A stretch of 64,000 bases of DNA, from positions 1 to 64,000 of the forward strand of contig CAZCFY010000005.1 of assembly GCA_964498095.1 (NCBI GenBank), written 5' to 3'. The first letter of the stretch is position 1, and each line of letters starts with the position of its first letter. Shown piece after piece: positions 44,210-53,638 of this stretch. Source of the DNA: SG-bin7 sp964498095. GTDB taxonomy: Bacteria > Bdellovibrionota > Bdellovibrionia > Bdellovibrionales > SG-bin7. The position numbers were made by a program, and so were the translations under genes. Below the pieces are notes generated by a model. It searched no databases, had not been told where the DNA came from, and saw only the letters and a list, made by a program, of their open reading frames with translations.

Positions 44210-45138
44210 AAAAATTATTCTCAGTGCCCAGTAAAACGTTTTTGATTGGAGAATATCTGGCCACGCAAGGGGGAACGGCTCTTATCGCCAATACAACTCC
44301 CCGTTTTAAACTCAGTTTAGAAACTAAAATAGGGCCGGCGCCTCTTCACCAAGGTATCGCGGAAACCAGTCCCGCCGGCCGGTTTTTGTATCGCTATCAG
44401 GCAGATTTTGCGAAATTTGATTTAGAATTCTCGGACCCACATGACGGCAAAGGTGGTTTGGGAGCTTCTAGCGCTCAGTACGCGCTGTTACTTTATATTT
44501 ATCTCAGCGTCGTTAAAGCCAAAAAAGATGTACCAGGACTCGCGTTTTCTTTCCTGGAAGAATATATTTCTGACTCCTGGTCGGGAGTAGGTATTCGGCC
44601 CAGTGGCGCTGACATGCTAGCCCAAATTATCGGGGGGCTTGCTGTTGTTGCGACAAGTACACATTGTTTATTTTCACTAAAATGGCCTTTTGCAAATTTG
44701 GATTTTAGTTTATTTCGCACTGGCCATAAACTTGCCACTCACGAACATTTAAAAAATGTCGGACTTATTCCTAAAGGCATTTTGCAGGAAATTGCCGATA
44801 TTACCATAAAAGGCCTGAAAGAAAATAACGAGTCTATCTTTCTCGCCGGGATTAAGTCCTACGGCGAAACTTTGGCTCAATTTAAGCTACTTGCCGACAG
44901 CTCAGCGGCCTTAATAAAAAATATTTATGCTTGGCCCGAGACATTAGCCGCCAAAGGCTGTGGCGCCATGGGGGCCGATATCATATTGGTCGTGCATCGC
45001 GCGACAAGTGCCGATGCAATAAAAAATAAGGCGGCCCAAATTGGACTGACGTTTGTATCTGACGCAAAATCGTTAAGCCCAGGAATTCAAATGCAAGACA
45101 TCGATAAAAAAGATAAATCTCCGGAGGTTCGTTTATGA
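44206..45138 (+). CDS. mvaK2: GHMP kinase, probable phosphomevalonate kinase
   Basis: GHMP-family kinase with SKTFLIGEYLA near the N-terminus, ATP-binding GKGGLGASSAQ and the C-terminal KGCGAMGADIILV. The mevalonate operon needs one kinase for mevalonate and one for its phosphate; the gene at 46088 looks more like mevalonate kinase, so this one is called phosphomevalonate kinase. The call rests mainly on this exclusion and on synteny. It overlaps both neighbours by 4 bp (ATGA). Confidence 0.72.
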   Translation: MKKLFSVPSKTFLIGEYLATQGGTALIANTTPRFKLSLETKIGPAPLHQGIAETSPAGRFLYRYQADFAKFDLEFSDPHDGKGGLGASSAQYALLLYIYLSVVKAKKDVPGLAFSFLEEYISDSWSGVGIRPSGADMLAQIIGGLAVVATSTHCLFSLKWPFANLDFSLFRTGHKLATHEHLKNVGLIPKGILQEIADITIKGLKENNESIFLAGIKSYGETLAQFKLLADSSAALIKNIYAWPETLAAKGCGAMGADIILVVHRATSADAIKNKAAQIGLTFVSDAKSLSPGIQMQDIDKKDKSPEVRL

Positions 45139-46088
45139 AATGGACCGCATCCGCACCGTCAAATATAGCGCTCATTAAATATATGGGTAAAGTAGGGAGT
45201 GGAAACAACTCCAGTAATGCCTCTTTGTCCTTCACATTGGATCATTTGAAAACTTTTGTAGAAATGGAGAAGTCAGATCAAGACCGTTGGGAACCTTTGA
45301 CTTTGCCAGGACAGCCCGAACCGGCAATTTCGCCGCAAGGACAGGCCCGATTTTTAAAGCATTTATCTCTATTAAAAGAAAAATTTGGAATTAAAAGTAG
45401 TTTTTTGGTCCGTTCCAATAACAATTTCCCAAGTGATTGTGGCTTAGCGAGTTCGGCGTCAAGTTTTGCCGCCTTGACTCTTTGCGCGTATCAAGCGGCT
45501 AAAGACCTTAAACCAGAAATTGATTTAACGTTAACACAATTAGCTGATCTTAGCCGTCAGGGTTCAGGCTCTTCTTGCCGGTCGCTGTTTACGCCGTGGA
45601 GTTTGTGGGATATTCAGGGCGCCCGCGAAGTTGATTTACCTTATAAAAACCTACTCCATCAGGTTGTCGTAATTAGTGACCAGATAAAAGCCGTATCATC
45701 AAGCGAAGCGCATAAAAGAATTAATTCTAGTCTATTAGCCTCCGACCGAACCGGGCGAGCCGAAAAGCGGCTGCAAGAACTCCTGGCCGCCATAAAAAAA
45801 GAAGACTGGAAAAGTTCTTTCGAACTTATCTGGGCGGATTTTTGGGATATGCATGCGCTGTTTGAAACAAGTCACCCGCCTTTTGGTTATATGTCGCCTG
45901 GCAGTCTTGCGGCCCTAAGAGTGGCGCAAAAACCTTGGCAAGAAAATGGCGATGGCCCATGGATTACAATGGATGCTGGCCCCAACGTCCACTTATTATA
46001 CCGACCGGATCAGCGCACATTAGCAACTTCTATCGAGTTAGAATTATGTAGCCAGTTCAAAGTCGTTTCAAATTTTAAGAGAGGCTGA
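45135..46088 (+). CDS. mvaD: Diphosphomevalonate decarboxylase
   Basis: ATP-dependent decarboxylase that makes IPP. Typical sites: APSNIALIKYMGK at the N-terminus, PSDCGLASSASSFAAL (ATP loop), SRQGSGSSCRS and ITMDAGPNVHLL with the conserved Asp. Length of 317 residues is normal. Starts with an ATGA overlap; its stop overlaps the next ATG (TGATG). Confidence 0.95.
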   Translation: MKWTASAPSNIALIKYMGKVGSGNNSSNASLSFTLDHLKTFVEMEKSDQDRWEPLTLPGQPEPAISPQGQARFLKHLSLLKEKFGIKSSFLVRSNNNFPSDCGLASSASSFAALTLCAYQAAKDLKPEIDLTLTQLADLSRQGSGSSCRSLFTPWSLWDIQGAREVDLPYKNLLHQVVVISDQIKAVSSSEAHKRINSSLLASDRTGRAEKRLQELLAAIKKEDWKSSFELIWADFWDMHALFETSHPPFGYMSPGSLAALRVAQKPWQENGDGPWITMDAGPNVHLLYRPDQRTLATSIELELCSQFKVVSNFKRG

Positions 46089-46972
46089 TGTCTATAAACG
46101 TGCAAACCTATGGTAAATGGATTTTAGCCGGCGAACACGCGGTTTTGCGGGGAGGAAAGGCTTTGGCCTTTCCCATTCAAACACGTTTTTTAAATCTTAA
46201 TTTTTCGCACGGTGAAAATGAATTAAAATTAATCGCCGACGCTAATTCAAGTTTACCGGTTGCAGTATTTCACCGCGCCCTAGAGCGAGGATTAGAACTT
46301 CTTAAAAAAGAAAAGTCAGAAATTAAGGGCCTAATAAGCATAAATTCAAATATTCCTCTAAGCTCGGGCCTTGGCGGTTCGGCGAGCCTTTGTGTCGCGT
46401 TAGCCCGCCTGTTTAATAATTTAGGTTGGTTACCAGAAAAGGAACTCTTTATTTTTTGCCGCGAACTTGAAGATTTGTTTCATGGCCAAAGTAGTGGTCT
46501 CGATGTCGCTACCGTTCTGGCGGGGAATGGAATTTCTTTTCTAAGAAATAATGGATATCAAAACCTCGAACTCCGCTGGCGGCCAAATTGGTTCCTTTTA
46601 CACTCAGGGTTGCATAGTCAAACAAAAGACGATGTCGCCAAGGTCAGCGCGCTAATTAGAGACAATCCCGACGAATCCGCAGAAATAGACCAAAGAATGC
46701 GTTTAGCGGTTGATCTTGCCATTGAAGGACTCAGTGTCGACGAAGCACGTGGATTACCGATTTTGGTAGAAGCTCAAAAAAAGGCTGGCTCCTGCTTTGA
46801 ATCCTGGAATCTGATCCCTACCCCAATGAAACTCAAAATGAATGAACTCTATAAACTAGGAGCCCTAGCAGTAAAGCCTACGGGTTCTGGCGGTGGCGGA
46901 TATATTTTAAGCTTATGGCCGACGGGAGTCATTCCGCAAACGCCGTTTGATCTTTTGTCCGTTTACGCTTAA
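46088..46972 (+). CDS. mvaK1: Mevalonate kinase
   Basis: GHMP kinase with YGKWILAGEHAVLRGG (mevalonate-kinase type start), SSGLGGSASL (ATP loop), a central HGQSSGLDVAT (substrate site) and KPTGSGGGGYILSL near the end. The E-HAV and SGLD motifs favour mevalonate kinase over phosphomevalonate kinase. Length of 294 residues is at the low end. Translated with mvaD by a TGATG overlap. The next gene starts 9 bp after its stop. Confidence 0.85.
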   Translation: MSINVQTYGKWILAGEHAVLRGGKALAFPIQTRFLNLNFSHGENELKLIADANSSLPVAVFHRALERGLELLKKEKSEIKGLISINSNIPLSSGLGGSASLCVALARLFNNLGWLPEKELFIFCRELEDLFHGQSSGLDVATVLAGNGISFLRNNGYQNLELRWRPNWFLLHSGLHSQTKDDVAKVSALIRDNPDESAEIDQRMRLAVDLAIEGLSVDEARGLPILVEAQKKAGSCFESWNLIPTPMKLKMNELYKLGALAVKPTGSGGGGYILSLWPTGVIPQTPFDLLSVYA

Positions 46973-46981
46973 CTTTTATCT

Positions 46982-48517
46982 ATGTCCACTCCTCAAGATA
47001 AAGCGCGCGAATATGTGGCTACCAAGCAACTTTACATGCTCGGTGATTTAACCACCGAAAAACCGCATCCTCATACTACCGAGCTTTCGCACCTGGCCGT
47101 TAACAATCCCGATAAAATATTAAATACCATAAAGGGAATCGAACTAAAGTTAATCACTGATTTACGTTCGCACCTAATAGAGATTAAAGAATTGCAGTCC
47201 GACATCGAACAAACCTTACGTGAGGGTGGGCGAATCTTTATTTGTGGCTGCGGTGCTACCGGCCGCCTAGCTCTTACACTGGAATATTTATGGCGAAGTC
47301 TTGCCAGTCAGGATCTGCGTGAAAAAGTCATCGGCTTTATGGCGGGAGGCGATGTTGCGCTGGTCCGCTCTCTTGAACGCATTGAGGATCTTCCGGAAAT
47401 GGGCGCAAATCACCTTAGGTCTTTAGGGTTTGGCGCCAATGATTTACTTATTAGTTGTACCGAAGGCGGTGAAACTCCTTACGTCATAGGCGCTACTGAA
47501 GAAGCCACTTGGGTTTCCCGCCGCAAACCTTATTTTCTATTCTGCAATTCGGCGGAAATTCTCCGGCAAAAAGTCGAACGTTCACGATTAGTGATTGAAA
47601 ACCCCAATATTCGTTGTATTTCACTCTCCATTGATCCTATGGTTCTTGCCGGCAGCACACGCCTGCAGGCAACCACCGCACTTTTACTCGCTGTAGGCTC
47701 TGCTCTTTTTCCCAAGATTACATCCGGGGACTCCAGTTCTTATTTTGATGAATACGAAGAAGACATAAGCGGCATAGATTTTACAAAATTAAGGCCATTT
47801 ATCGAATTAGAGTCCCAAACTTATAGCGAAGACGAGCACACTCTTTATCAAACCGAGGAATATGGCATTACTATTCTTACCGACACCACGGAGCGGTCTC
47901 CGACTTTTAGCCTGACGCCATTTGAAAATTTAAAGGAATCCAATACGGAGTCATCCCTTTGTTATTTGCACTTGATCCATACTGGCACCACTTTCGAGGC
48001 CTGGCAAAAATTGCTGCACCGGCCACCCCGCCCGGAAGGCCGTCCCGACTGGATCATCGAGAAGGGCGAGGACTGGGTCTTTGGGTATGATTTCAGTAGC
48101 CATGGGAAAAGTGAGCGTCTAAAGCGATTAAAAAACAAGAAAACGCATGTATTTAACATCTGGAACGAGCTAAAAGAAATTCAATTCGAGTTTCGTGGCC
48201 TACAAAATAGCTTTCCGCTAAAAACAGATAAATTATTTCTTAAACACTTAATACTTAAGATCTTATTAAACACCCATTCTACCTTGGTTATGGGGCGCCT
48301 AGGCCGCTATCAAAATAATATCATGACCTTCGTTAAGCCAAGTTGTGGGAAACTTGTGGACCGCTCCATCCGCAATATTTTGTTTGTACTAAAGCAAAGA
48401 GCCGTTAGCCCGTTACCCGATTATGATGCTCTCGCTTATAAGATATTCGCAGAAGTGGGCAATTTAAACTCTTCCGAGCCAATCGTCATGAAAGTCATTG
48501 GCTCGCTAAAAAGCTAA
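46982..48517 (+). CDS. MurQ/GckR-like SIS-domain protein
   Basis: 511 residues with two SIS-like halves. The first half matches N-acetylmuramate-6-phosphate etherase/glucokinase-regulator proteins: GCGATGRLALTLE (phosphosugar site), AGGDVALVRSLERIEDLPEMG (with the Glu of the etherase motif), CTEGGETPYVIGATEEA and GSTRLQATTALLLAV. MurQ is about 300 residues; this is longer, as in GckR. It may cleave or sense an amino-sugar phosphate, for example from peptidoglycan turnover. Its link to the mevalonate genes (9 bp gap) is unexplained. It overlaps the convergent cytochrome-like gene by 4 bp. Confidence 0.8.
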   Translation: MSTPQDKAREYVATKQLYMLGDLTTEKPHPHTTELSHLAVNNPDKILNTIKGIELKLITDLRSHLIEIKELQSDIEQTLREGGRIFICGCGATGRLALTLEYLWRSLASQDLREKVIGFMAGGDVALVRSLERIEDLPEMGANHLRSLGFGANDLLISCTEGGETPYVIGATEEATWVSRRKPYFLFCNSAEILRQKVERSRLVIENPNIRCISLSIDPMVLAGSTRLQATTALLLAVGSALFPKITSGDSSSYFDEYEEDISGIDFTKLRPFIELESQTYSEDEHTLYQTEEYGITILTDTTERSPTFSLTPFENLKESNTESSLCYLHLIHTGTTFEAWQKLLHRPPRPEGRPDWIIEKGEDWVFGYDFSSHGKSERLKRLKNKKTHVFNIWNELKEIQFEFRGLQNSFPLKTDKLFLKHLILKILLNTHSTLVMGRLGRYQNNIMTFVKPSCGKLVDRSIRNILFVLKQRAVSPLPDYDALAYKIFAEVGNLNSSEPIVMKVIGSLKS

Positions 48518-49749
48518 TTGTTGGGCGCGCCTGCATTTATCCACGCCTGAATATTGCCAATCTGAGTGGCGTTGAGAAGCGCATTTGGCGGCGGTGGCAT
48601 TGGCGCTGTCGTACTGGTTACTCTCTGATACAGCCGGCTGTTGACAGCACTTCCGGCTTGAACCCGGGTTATTACCGCTGCAAAAGAGTCTACACGAAAA
48701 CCATTTCCACTTTGTAAAGTGGGACCATGACAACCTATGCAAGCACCGCGAACACTTCCCCCAACCCCAAACAAACTGCTAAATGTCGGGACTGCCACTG
48801 GTGTATTCGTTGTGGGTGGAGCTTCGGAAGTTGTTTGCAGTGTCTCAAATAAAACGCTTAACGAATATGGAGGCGCCATAGTATTTCCCAAACTAATTAC
48901 CATCGTTGCCGAACTCGTCGTACTGTTTACCGCCAATAAATCCTTAGATTGGCCATTGCCGACAATCGTATTTACTATATTAAAAGTCGTCCCGTCGTAA
49001 TACTGTATGCCATTGAGTTTTAAATTTATATTTTCAATTTTAATATTCGTGCCGCTGTTATTAATAAGCGTAGGATTAGATACCACAAACGCATAGTCAT
49101 GTTCCGTCGCCGTTGGTCCATTATCCACGATTGCAATTTTTAAAGTAAAACTAGCGCCCGATATCGTCGTATTGTCGAGAGTGTCGGCGCCAAGATCCCA
49201 GGTTAGTGTTTTAAAGTCAGCAGCCACTAATCCCGGCGCAACAAACCCCGGGTTCGTACGGTTTACGATGCGCGGACTCCCCGACGAGTCAATGGGCTTC
49301 TCTCTTGTTTCGACAGGAAGCGGAGTCGGCGGTTCTCCGGTAACGGTTGCCTTACAGTTTTCATATTTTGCCAGCGAACCTTCCCAAGCTGCCCGCGCGG
49401 TACTAACTAAAGTTAAATTCTGCGGACCATTATTGACCCCACCTTGGTGTGAGGGGTCCAAAGCAAAAGTACGGATTTTTAATTCTCCAAGCGTCTTAAA
49501 GTCATTAAAAGCTATTGCGATGTTACTGTCGCCAAAAGCTTTTCCCTTTAATTCGCTGCTCGCGGGGTTGGCGTTGTGGCAACCGGAGCACTTTTGCTTT
49601 AGGAAAGGATGATAGGAATCTGCAAAACCTTTTTGTAGGGACAAGGTACACGAAGCCAGCGTAAGTTTGTTTTCCGGCGGAGTACAGTTTCCATAAGAAA
49701 CCACAATCGCCGCTAACACGATTAAAAATGGAATAATTTTTTGCGCCAT
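48514..49749 (-). CDS. Lipoprotein with two c-type heme motifs
   Basis: Leader ends VVSYGNC, a variant lipobox with Asn before Cys. Two CxxCH heme sites: CSGCH (about 54-58) near the N-terminus and CIGCH (about 337-341) in a cytochrome-like C-terminal domain (RGACIGCHGPTLQSG, then MPPPPNALL as a probable Met-ligand region). Between them lies a beta-rich region of about 200 residues that looks like an Ig-like fold. It probably moves electrons at the outer membrane or periplasm. GGGGAG precedes ATG 49749. Last gene of a four-gene minus-strand set. Confidence 0.83.
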   Translation of the reverse strand: MAQKIIPFLIVLAAIVVSYGNCTPPENKLTLASCTLSLQKGFADSYHPFLKQKCSGCHNANPASSELKGKAFGDSNIAIAFNDFKTLGELKIRTFALDPSHQGGVNNGPQNLTLVSTARAAWEGSLAKYENCKATVTGEPPTPLPVETREKPIDSSGSPRIVNRTNPGFVAPGLVAADFKTLTWDLGADTLDNTTISGASFTLKIAIVDNGPTATEHDYAFVVSNPTLINNSGTNIKIENINLKLNGIQYYDGTTFNIVNTIVGNGQSKDLLAVNSTTSSATMVISLGNTMAPPYSLSVLFETLQTTSEAPPTTNTPVAVPTFSSLFGVGGSVRGACIGCHGPTLQSGNGFRVDSFAAVITRVQAGSAVNSRLYQRVTSTTAPMPPPPNALLNATQIGNIQAWINAGAPNN

Positions 49750-49838
49750 AATTCTCCCCACTAAATACGTCCTACAGTTTTCACCCCGAGTAACCCGGGC
49801 CCCATTCCAAGAATAAGGCCCCGTAAAATCCTTGAGTA

Positions 49839-51344
49839 TTATCCGACGATGATATTCGGATTCGTCGGTACCAAGCCCGTAATCAAATTGATATCAGCTT
49901 CTCTTTTGGCGAACTTTAAAATGTTGGCCATGATGATTTTCGCCAGCAAGTCTTGGCTATCACCCGAACCCACTGTCAAATCCACCGCCTGTGTTGGAGT
50001 ATAAGCCCCGATCTGCGCTCTTGAAACGGATACGCCTGAAGGATTATACAACATCATTAAATGCATACCGTCGTCCCGGTCCCCTTGCCAATCACTGGGC
50101 GCCGTAGAGTTACTGCTTTGCACGGAGCCATCTGTTCGGATGAGTACGACAGCGGGTCTGTTTAAGGCAATGGCGGTGCGAATGGATTTCGCCGCCAAAT
50201 CCATAACTGTTACGTCAGAATTACGAGTGTTTGCCAAGGCGTTTCCGTGATAGTCATAACCTCCCAGCGTGAAGGTTGATGTTCCAGCCTGACCTGAAAA
50301 TGTATTAAAGGCCATCGATCCTAACACGTAAGGAGTGCTCGTTAATGAACTGGCAGCCGATAATCCCCAAACCGCCGAAACTCCGGCATTCGTCAGTGGA
50401 TCTACACCGCCAGAACCTTGCGCGTTGATTTCAATATTTTGGATGCCCGCGCACTGAAGAACTTTATTTAAGCCTTCAACACCGTTGGCCAAGCCTAAGC
50501 TTGCCACTTGACGGGAATTGAAATTGCCTATGGCTCTAAGTACTGCCTCTTTTTGTCTAATCGACATTTGACCAAGTGCGCCCTGAATTTGCACGGCATT
50601 GCGAATATTCGTAAAGCTATTAACGACGAGTGGAGAAGGCGGCTCTACACTGGCACTTAAAAATCCACCGCCCGTGGCGCTGTTCTGGCGGCCCAAGTTA
50701 GGTAATGACGAACCAACGAATTTGGCTTTCGCCGCCATTCCCTCAATACCGTTACGATTATTTGATGTGTCTGATCCCGTCCGGCAGTTTACGCCAATAA
50801 CTTTTAGATTCGGTGAGTTTGCCGCAACACCTGCCGCGACAATTTGATCACGAAAAGTCGCGCTCGCTGGATTGTCGGCATTCCATAAGGCACCAAACGC
50901 TTGGAAAGTATTTGGGCGCGTTCCCATTGAGTGTTGACTGTAGCTGGGTAACATCGCTTGATTTTTATCCAACGGAACGACGATAGCTTGTATTCCCTCC
51001 CCGCCTGTTGGATTAATCGTCAAGATTCCGGGAATTACCGCAGCCGATGTCGAAGCCTTCGGACAATCAAGTTCCTGGCCATGAACGATTCCGGCATTAA
51101 ATAACATGTCCGCAACAGTGGGTAATGTCATTGTCGCTACAAAGTTTCCGACTCCAGCTGCTAAGAAATCGCGACGCGTGACTGGCATTTTGTGATCAGG
51201 ATATTTTAAATACTCTTTTAACTGTTCGTCGGCCGCCGCTTTATTGTAAGCGTTGATTTCATTTAATTCCTGTGACGAAAGCTTGTTTAGCTTCCCGGGA
51301 TCCATTTCATTTAAGTGAATTTGTTTCTTTTTATTTTTATTCAT
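49839..51344 (-). CDS. Tat-exported DUF1501-like protein
   Basis: A twin-arginine signal VTRRDFLAAGVGNFVA (Arg57-Arg58) sits after an unusually long 55-residue polar N-terminal region, so the protein is folded before export. The body has alternating alpha/beta, and GGYDYHGNALAN near residue 370 corresponds to the WDTHGN-type motif of DUF1501 proteins; these are related to sulfatase/phosphatase folds. DUF1501 proteins are often encoded with heme-containing DUF1585/PSD1-type partners, as here. Activity unknown. Confidence 0.78.
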   Translation of the reverse strand: MNKNKKKQIHLNEMDPGKLNKLSSQELNEINAYNKAAADEQLKEYLKYPDHKMPVTRRDFLAAGVGNFVATMTLPTVADMLFNAGIVHGQELDCPKASTSAAVIPGILTINPTGGEGIQAIVVPLDKNQAMLPSYSQHSMGTRPNTFQAFGALWNADNPASATFRDQIVAAGVAANSPNLKVIGVNCRTGSDTSNNRNGIEGMAAKAKFVGSSLPNLGRQNSATGGGFLSASVEPPSPLVVNSFTNIRNAVQIQGALGQMSIRQKEAVLRAIGNFNSRQVASLGLANGVEGLNKVLQCAGIQNIEINAQGSGGVDPLTNAGVSAVWGLSAASSLTSTPYVLGSMAFNTFSGQAGTSTFTLGGYDYHGNALANTRNSDVTVMDLAAKSIRTAIALNRPAVVLIRTDGSVQSSNSTAPSDWQGDRDDGMHLMMLYNPSGVSVSRAQIGAYTPTQAVDLTVGSGDSQDLLAKIIMANILKFAKREADINLITGLVPTNPNIIVG

Positions 51345-51375
51345 TTTATCTTCCCTTTTCCCTTGAGTTAATATT

Positions 51376-52056
51376 TTACATCTCGATAGCGTAGAACGAG
51401 CTCATCATAGACGTACAAGCGCCCAAAGCAGCGTTGCGAGTTACAGTCGCCGCTAATTGTCCCGTCGAATTGGCGGGAAGACGAATTGAATCAACTAATG
51501 AATATAAGTCTCCAGAAAAACCAGCATCCCAAGAACCAGCCCAAAAAACGCTGGCCATCCTACTTCCTAAGGCATCCACCGATTGCTGCGTATATTGGGA
51601 AGCGGCTCCCGCCAGATTAATCCCAGCAAAGAGGTTACTTCCAGATGCAGCAGAATCAGCCGCACAAGCGCAATACTCAGCCGCGATCTTTAAGATCGAC
51701 ATCTGCATGGGCGCGTTGAAAGAAGTCACAGCACCGTCGATAGATAACGAGCCGACCTCCTGCGTATACGCACCCGCTGCACCCGTAAGCGCCGCGCGAG
51801 TAGAACACTTGAAATTATTCGGAGTCGTCGAAGCGATCATCGCATCGAAAGACTTCAAGATATTTGAAAAATTTAAGATCGCCAAGGTCTGAACGCCCGA
51901 TTGCTCGGCTTCGGGAGAAACTGAGGTTGCATCCACGAAATCAGACTGACCTTTCTTAAACGCTCCACAGCCATTACCAAATAACGTCAACACCATGGCA
52001 ATCGAACCCATCACAGTAGCGAGTCGGATTATTAATCCCTGTGGTTTCTTAGACAT
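51376..52056 (-). CDS. Lipoprotein of unknown function
   Basis: Lipobox FGNGC (Cys30) after a hydrophobic segment (about 11-28). The mature chain is Ala/Ser-rich and mostly helical with five further cysteines (KCSTR, YCACA, GACTS). No domain recognised. 13 bp after the heme lipoprotein gene and 31 bp before the DUF1501-like gene, so surely part of that operon. Confidence 0.78.
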   Translation of the reverse strand: MSKKPQGLIIRLATVMGSIAMVLTLFGNGCGAFKKGQSDFVDATSVSPEAEQSGVQTLAILNFSNILKSFDAMIASTTPNNFKCSTRAALTGAAGAYTQEVGSLSIDGAVTSFNAPMQMSILKIAAEYCACAADSAASGSNLFAGINLAGAASQYTQQSVDALGSRMASVFWAGSWDAGFSGDLYSLVDSIRLPANSTGQLAATVTRNAALGACTSMMSSFYAIEM

Positions 52057-52069
52057 TTTATTTCCTTCC

Positions 52070-53500
52070 TTATTGGCCTAGACACTCTTGCTGAGAAGCA
52101 ATGAGTTGGAATAGGTTTTTAAATTTATACCCGTTATCCTCGAACTTCTTTCCTGCATAAGCAATTAACGCCTGGTCCGCCGCATTGGGTTTGCGTTTAC
52201 AAACCTCAACAAAAACTTTTTCGGCCATACACTTACCAAAGCGCTCTGAGTCAGCGATCATTTTGGCAAAGCTCTTAATGCCATTGCCTTTAAGTTCCCC
52301 ACGCCAACCAAAATACTGCATGTTACCCTCACCGACGGCTAAGTTAACCCAAGAATCAGAGTCAATAATCCGGCCGGCAGTATAAACCTGTTCATTATGA
52401 TTCATTTTTTCCGTAACACCCGGGAAAAGCGTGGCTCCTGCTGGGCTACGGAAAGTTTTAAAACGAAATTCTTGTTCCGTTTGCGCGAGCAACAAGGGCT
52501 CGGCTTGCAATTTAGAAGCGTGCTTCAAAAAGGCGGCGGTACCATTGTCATAAAAATCGATATTGGCAAATGCCCCGCGCATACCATCCATTTGACCATG
52601 ACAACCTTTACAGCGCGTTTGAAATTTGGAATCGTAGCGGTCAACGTCACGGCCAACATATTGGTCAGACACCGCAGTGTCGGAGAAATCTGTCATTGCC
52701 ACGCAGGCGAATTGGCGGAACGTGTATTCGTACATGCGGCGGTTTGTTCCCGCTATCGCATGAGCCGCCGTGAAACCGCGTGAAGTGATAAGTGGCGACG
52801 CGTCTTTTTCGGGAAGTAAGTCTACGACGTTTGCACCAGCCACAACTTCCATTCCGTCCTTGCGCGCCAACCAAGTTGCATTAAAACCCCGGGCATCTAA
52901 ATCTGAATACATATTGTTAGAACGCAACACGTCCGCGTAAACGTTAGTGCGGACTGTAACACCGGCAGGCAACCGCGCCGGATCAACACGGTAAGAAAAA
53001 TTGCCAGTCAATAAAGTATGAGCACTTAAATCATCACGCACGGCACCTACTAGCGTAGCCGTAAAGTCATTTGACGGATGATTTGGTTTTTCATCACGAT
53101 AGCTCATTTTAATTCCCATATATCTAACAGTCACATTTAAAAAATCTGGCTCGGCTATAGCTAAGGCGGCAGCTTCTTCTGGCTTGCGGTCTAAGATGAG
53201 TGCCGACATATCCTGAATGATTCTCGAACCAACGGGAATACTTACTCCCACTAGGCGGCGGTACATAAGCAAAGCTACTTGATCGGCATCTACTTTTTGA
53301 GACGCTATAACTTGATTCTCTGTAACTTTATAACTGTAAGGGTCGAAGCTCGCGGACGAAGCTCCAAAAGAAACGGCTCGCTCGTCTGGTGGTGGTAATT
53401 CTTTTTTTCCGCAACCAATTCCAAGGGTCATCAATAAAGACAGAAGAGTCCATCCAGATTGTCTCAAATTGAAACTTGTAGAACATGCCTCCAATTGCAT
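52070..53500 (-). CDS. Lipoprotein with one c-type heme motif, DUF1585/DUF1592-like
   Basis: Lipobox LGIGC (Cys30). A long alpha/beta part ends in CKGCHGQMDG (297-301), one c-type heme site. The last 70 residues (FAKMIADSERFGKCMAEKVF to FQLIASQQECL) resemble the DUF1585-type tail of Planctomycete-like cytochrome proteins. GGGGGAGGGAGAGA precedes the ATG. First gene of the operon with the small lipoprotein, the DUF1501-like protein and the two-heme lipoprotein. The electron-transfer role is inferred. Confidence 0.8.
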   Translation of the reverse strand: MQLEACSTSFNLRQSGWTLLSLLMTLGIGCGKKELPPPDERAVSFGASSASFDPYSYKVTENQVIASQKVDADQVALLMYRRLVGVSIPVGSRIIQDMSALILDRKPEEAAALAIAEPDFLNVTVRYMGIKMSYRDEKPNHPSNDFTATLVGAVRDDLSAHTLLTGNFSYRVDPARLPAGVTVRTNVYADVLRSNNMYSDLDARGFNATWLARKDGMEVVAGANVVDLLPEKDASPLITSRGFTAAHAIAGTNRRMYEYTFRQFACVAMTDFSDTAVSDQYVGRDVDRYDSKFQTRCKGCHGQMDGMRGAFANIDFYDNGTAAFLKHASKLQAEPLLLAQTEQEFRFKTFRSPAGATLFPGVTEKMNHNEQVYTAGRIIDSDSWVNLAVGEGNMQYFGWRGELKGNGIKSFAKMIADSERFGKCMAEKVFVEVCKRKPNAADQALIAYAGKKFEDNGYKFKNLFQLIASQQECLGQ

Positions 53501-53523
53501 TCTCTCCCTCCCCCGATTGAGAG

Positions 53524-53553
53524 TTGTGCAAGCACAAGGCCAATTTTTGTCAA
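53524..53553 (-). promoter_or_regulatory. TTGACA box and TTGTGC/GCACAA inverted repeat upstream of the heme operon
   Basis: On the minus strand TTGACA (53553-53548) lies upstream of an inverted repeat TTGTGC-N2-GCACAA (53537-53524), which covers the position of a -10 box. The -10 itself is poor (TGCACA), fitting a promoter that needs an activator or is blocked by a repressor. It ends 24 bp before the ATG at 53500. Confidence 0.35.
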
Positions 53554-53638
53554 ATTTACGCCATTTGATAGCGCATTTGATTTAATAGCCTATACAGGTA
53601 TCAAATATTTCGACAATATTATCGGTCGAATTCGTGAG

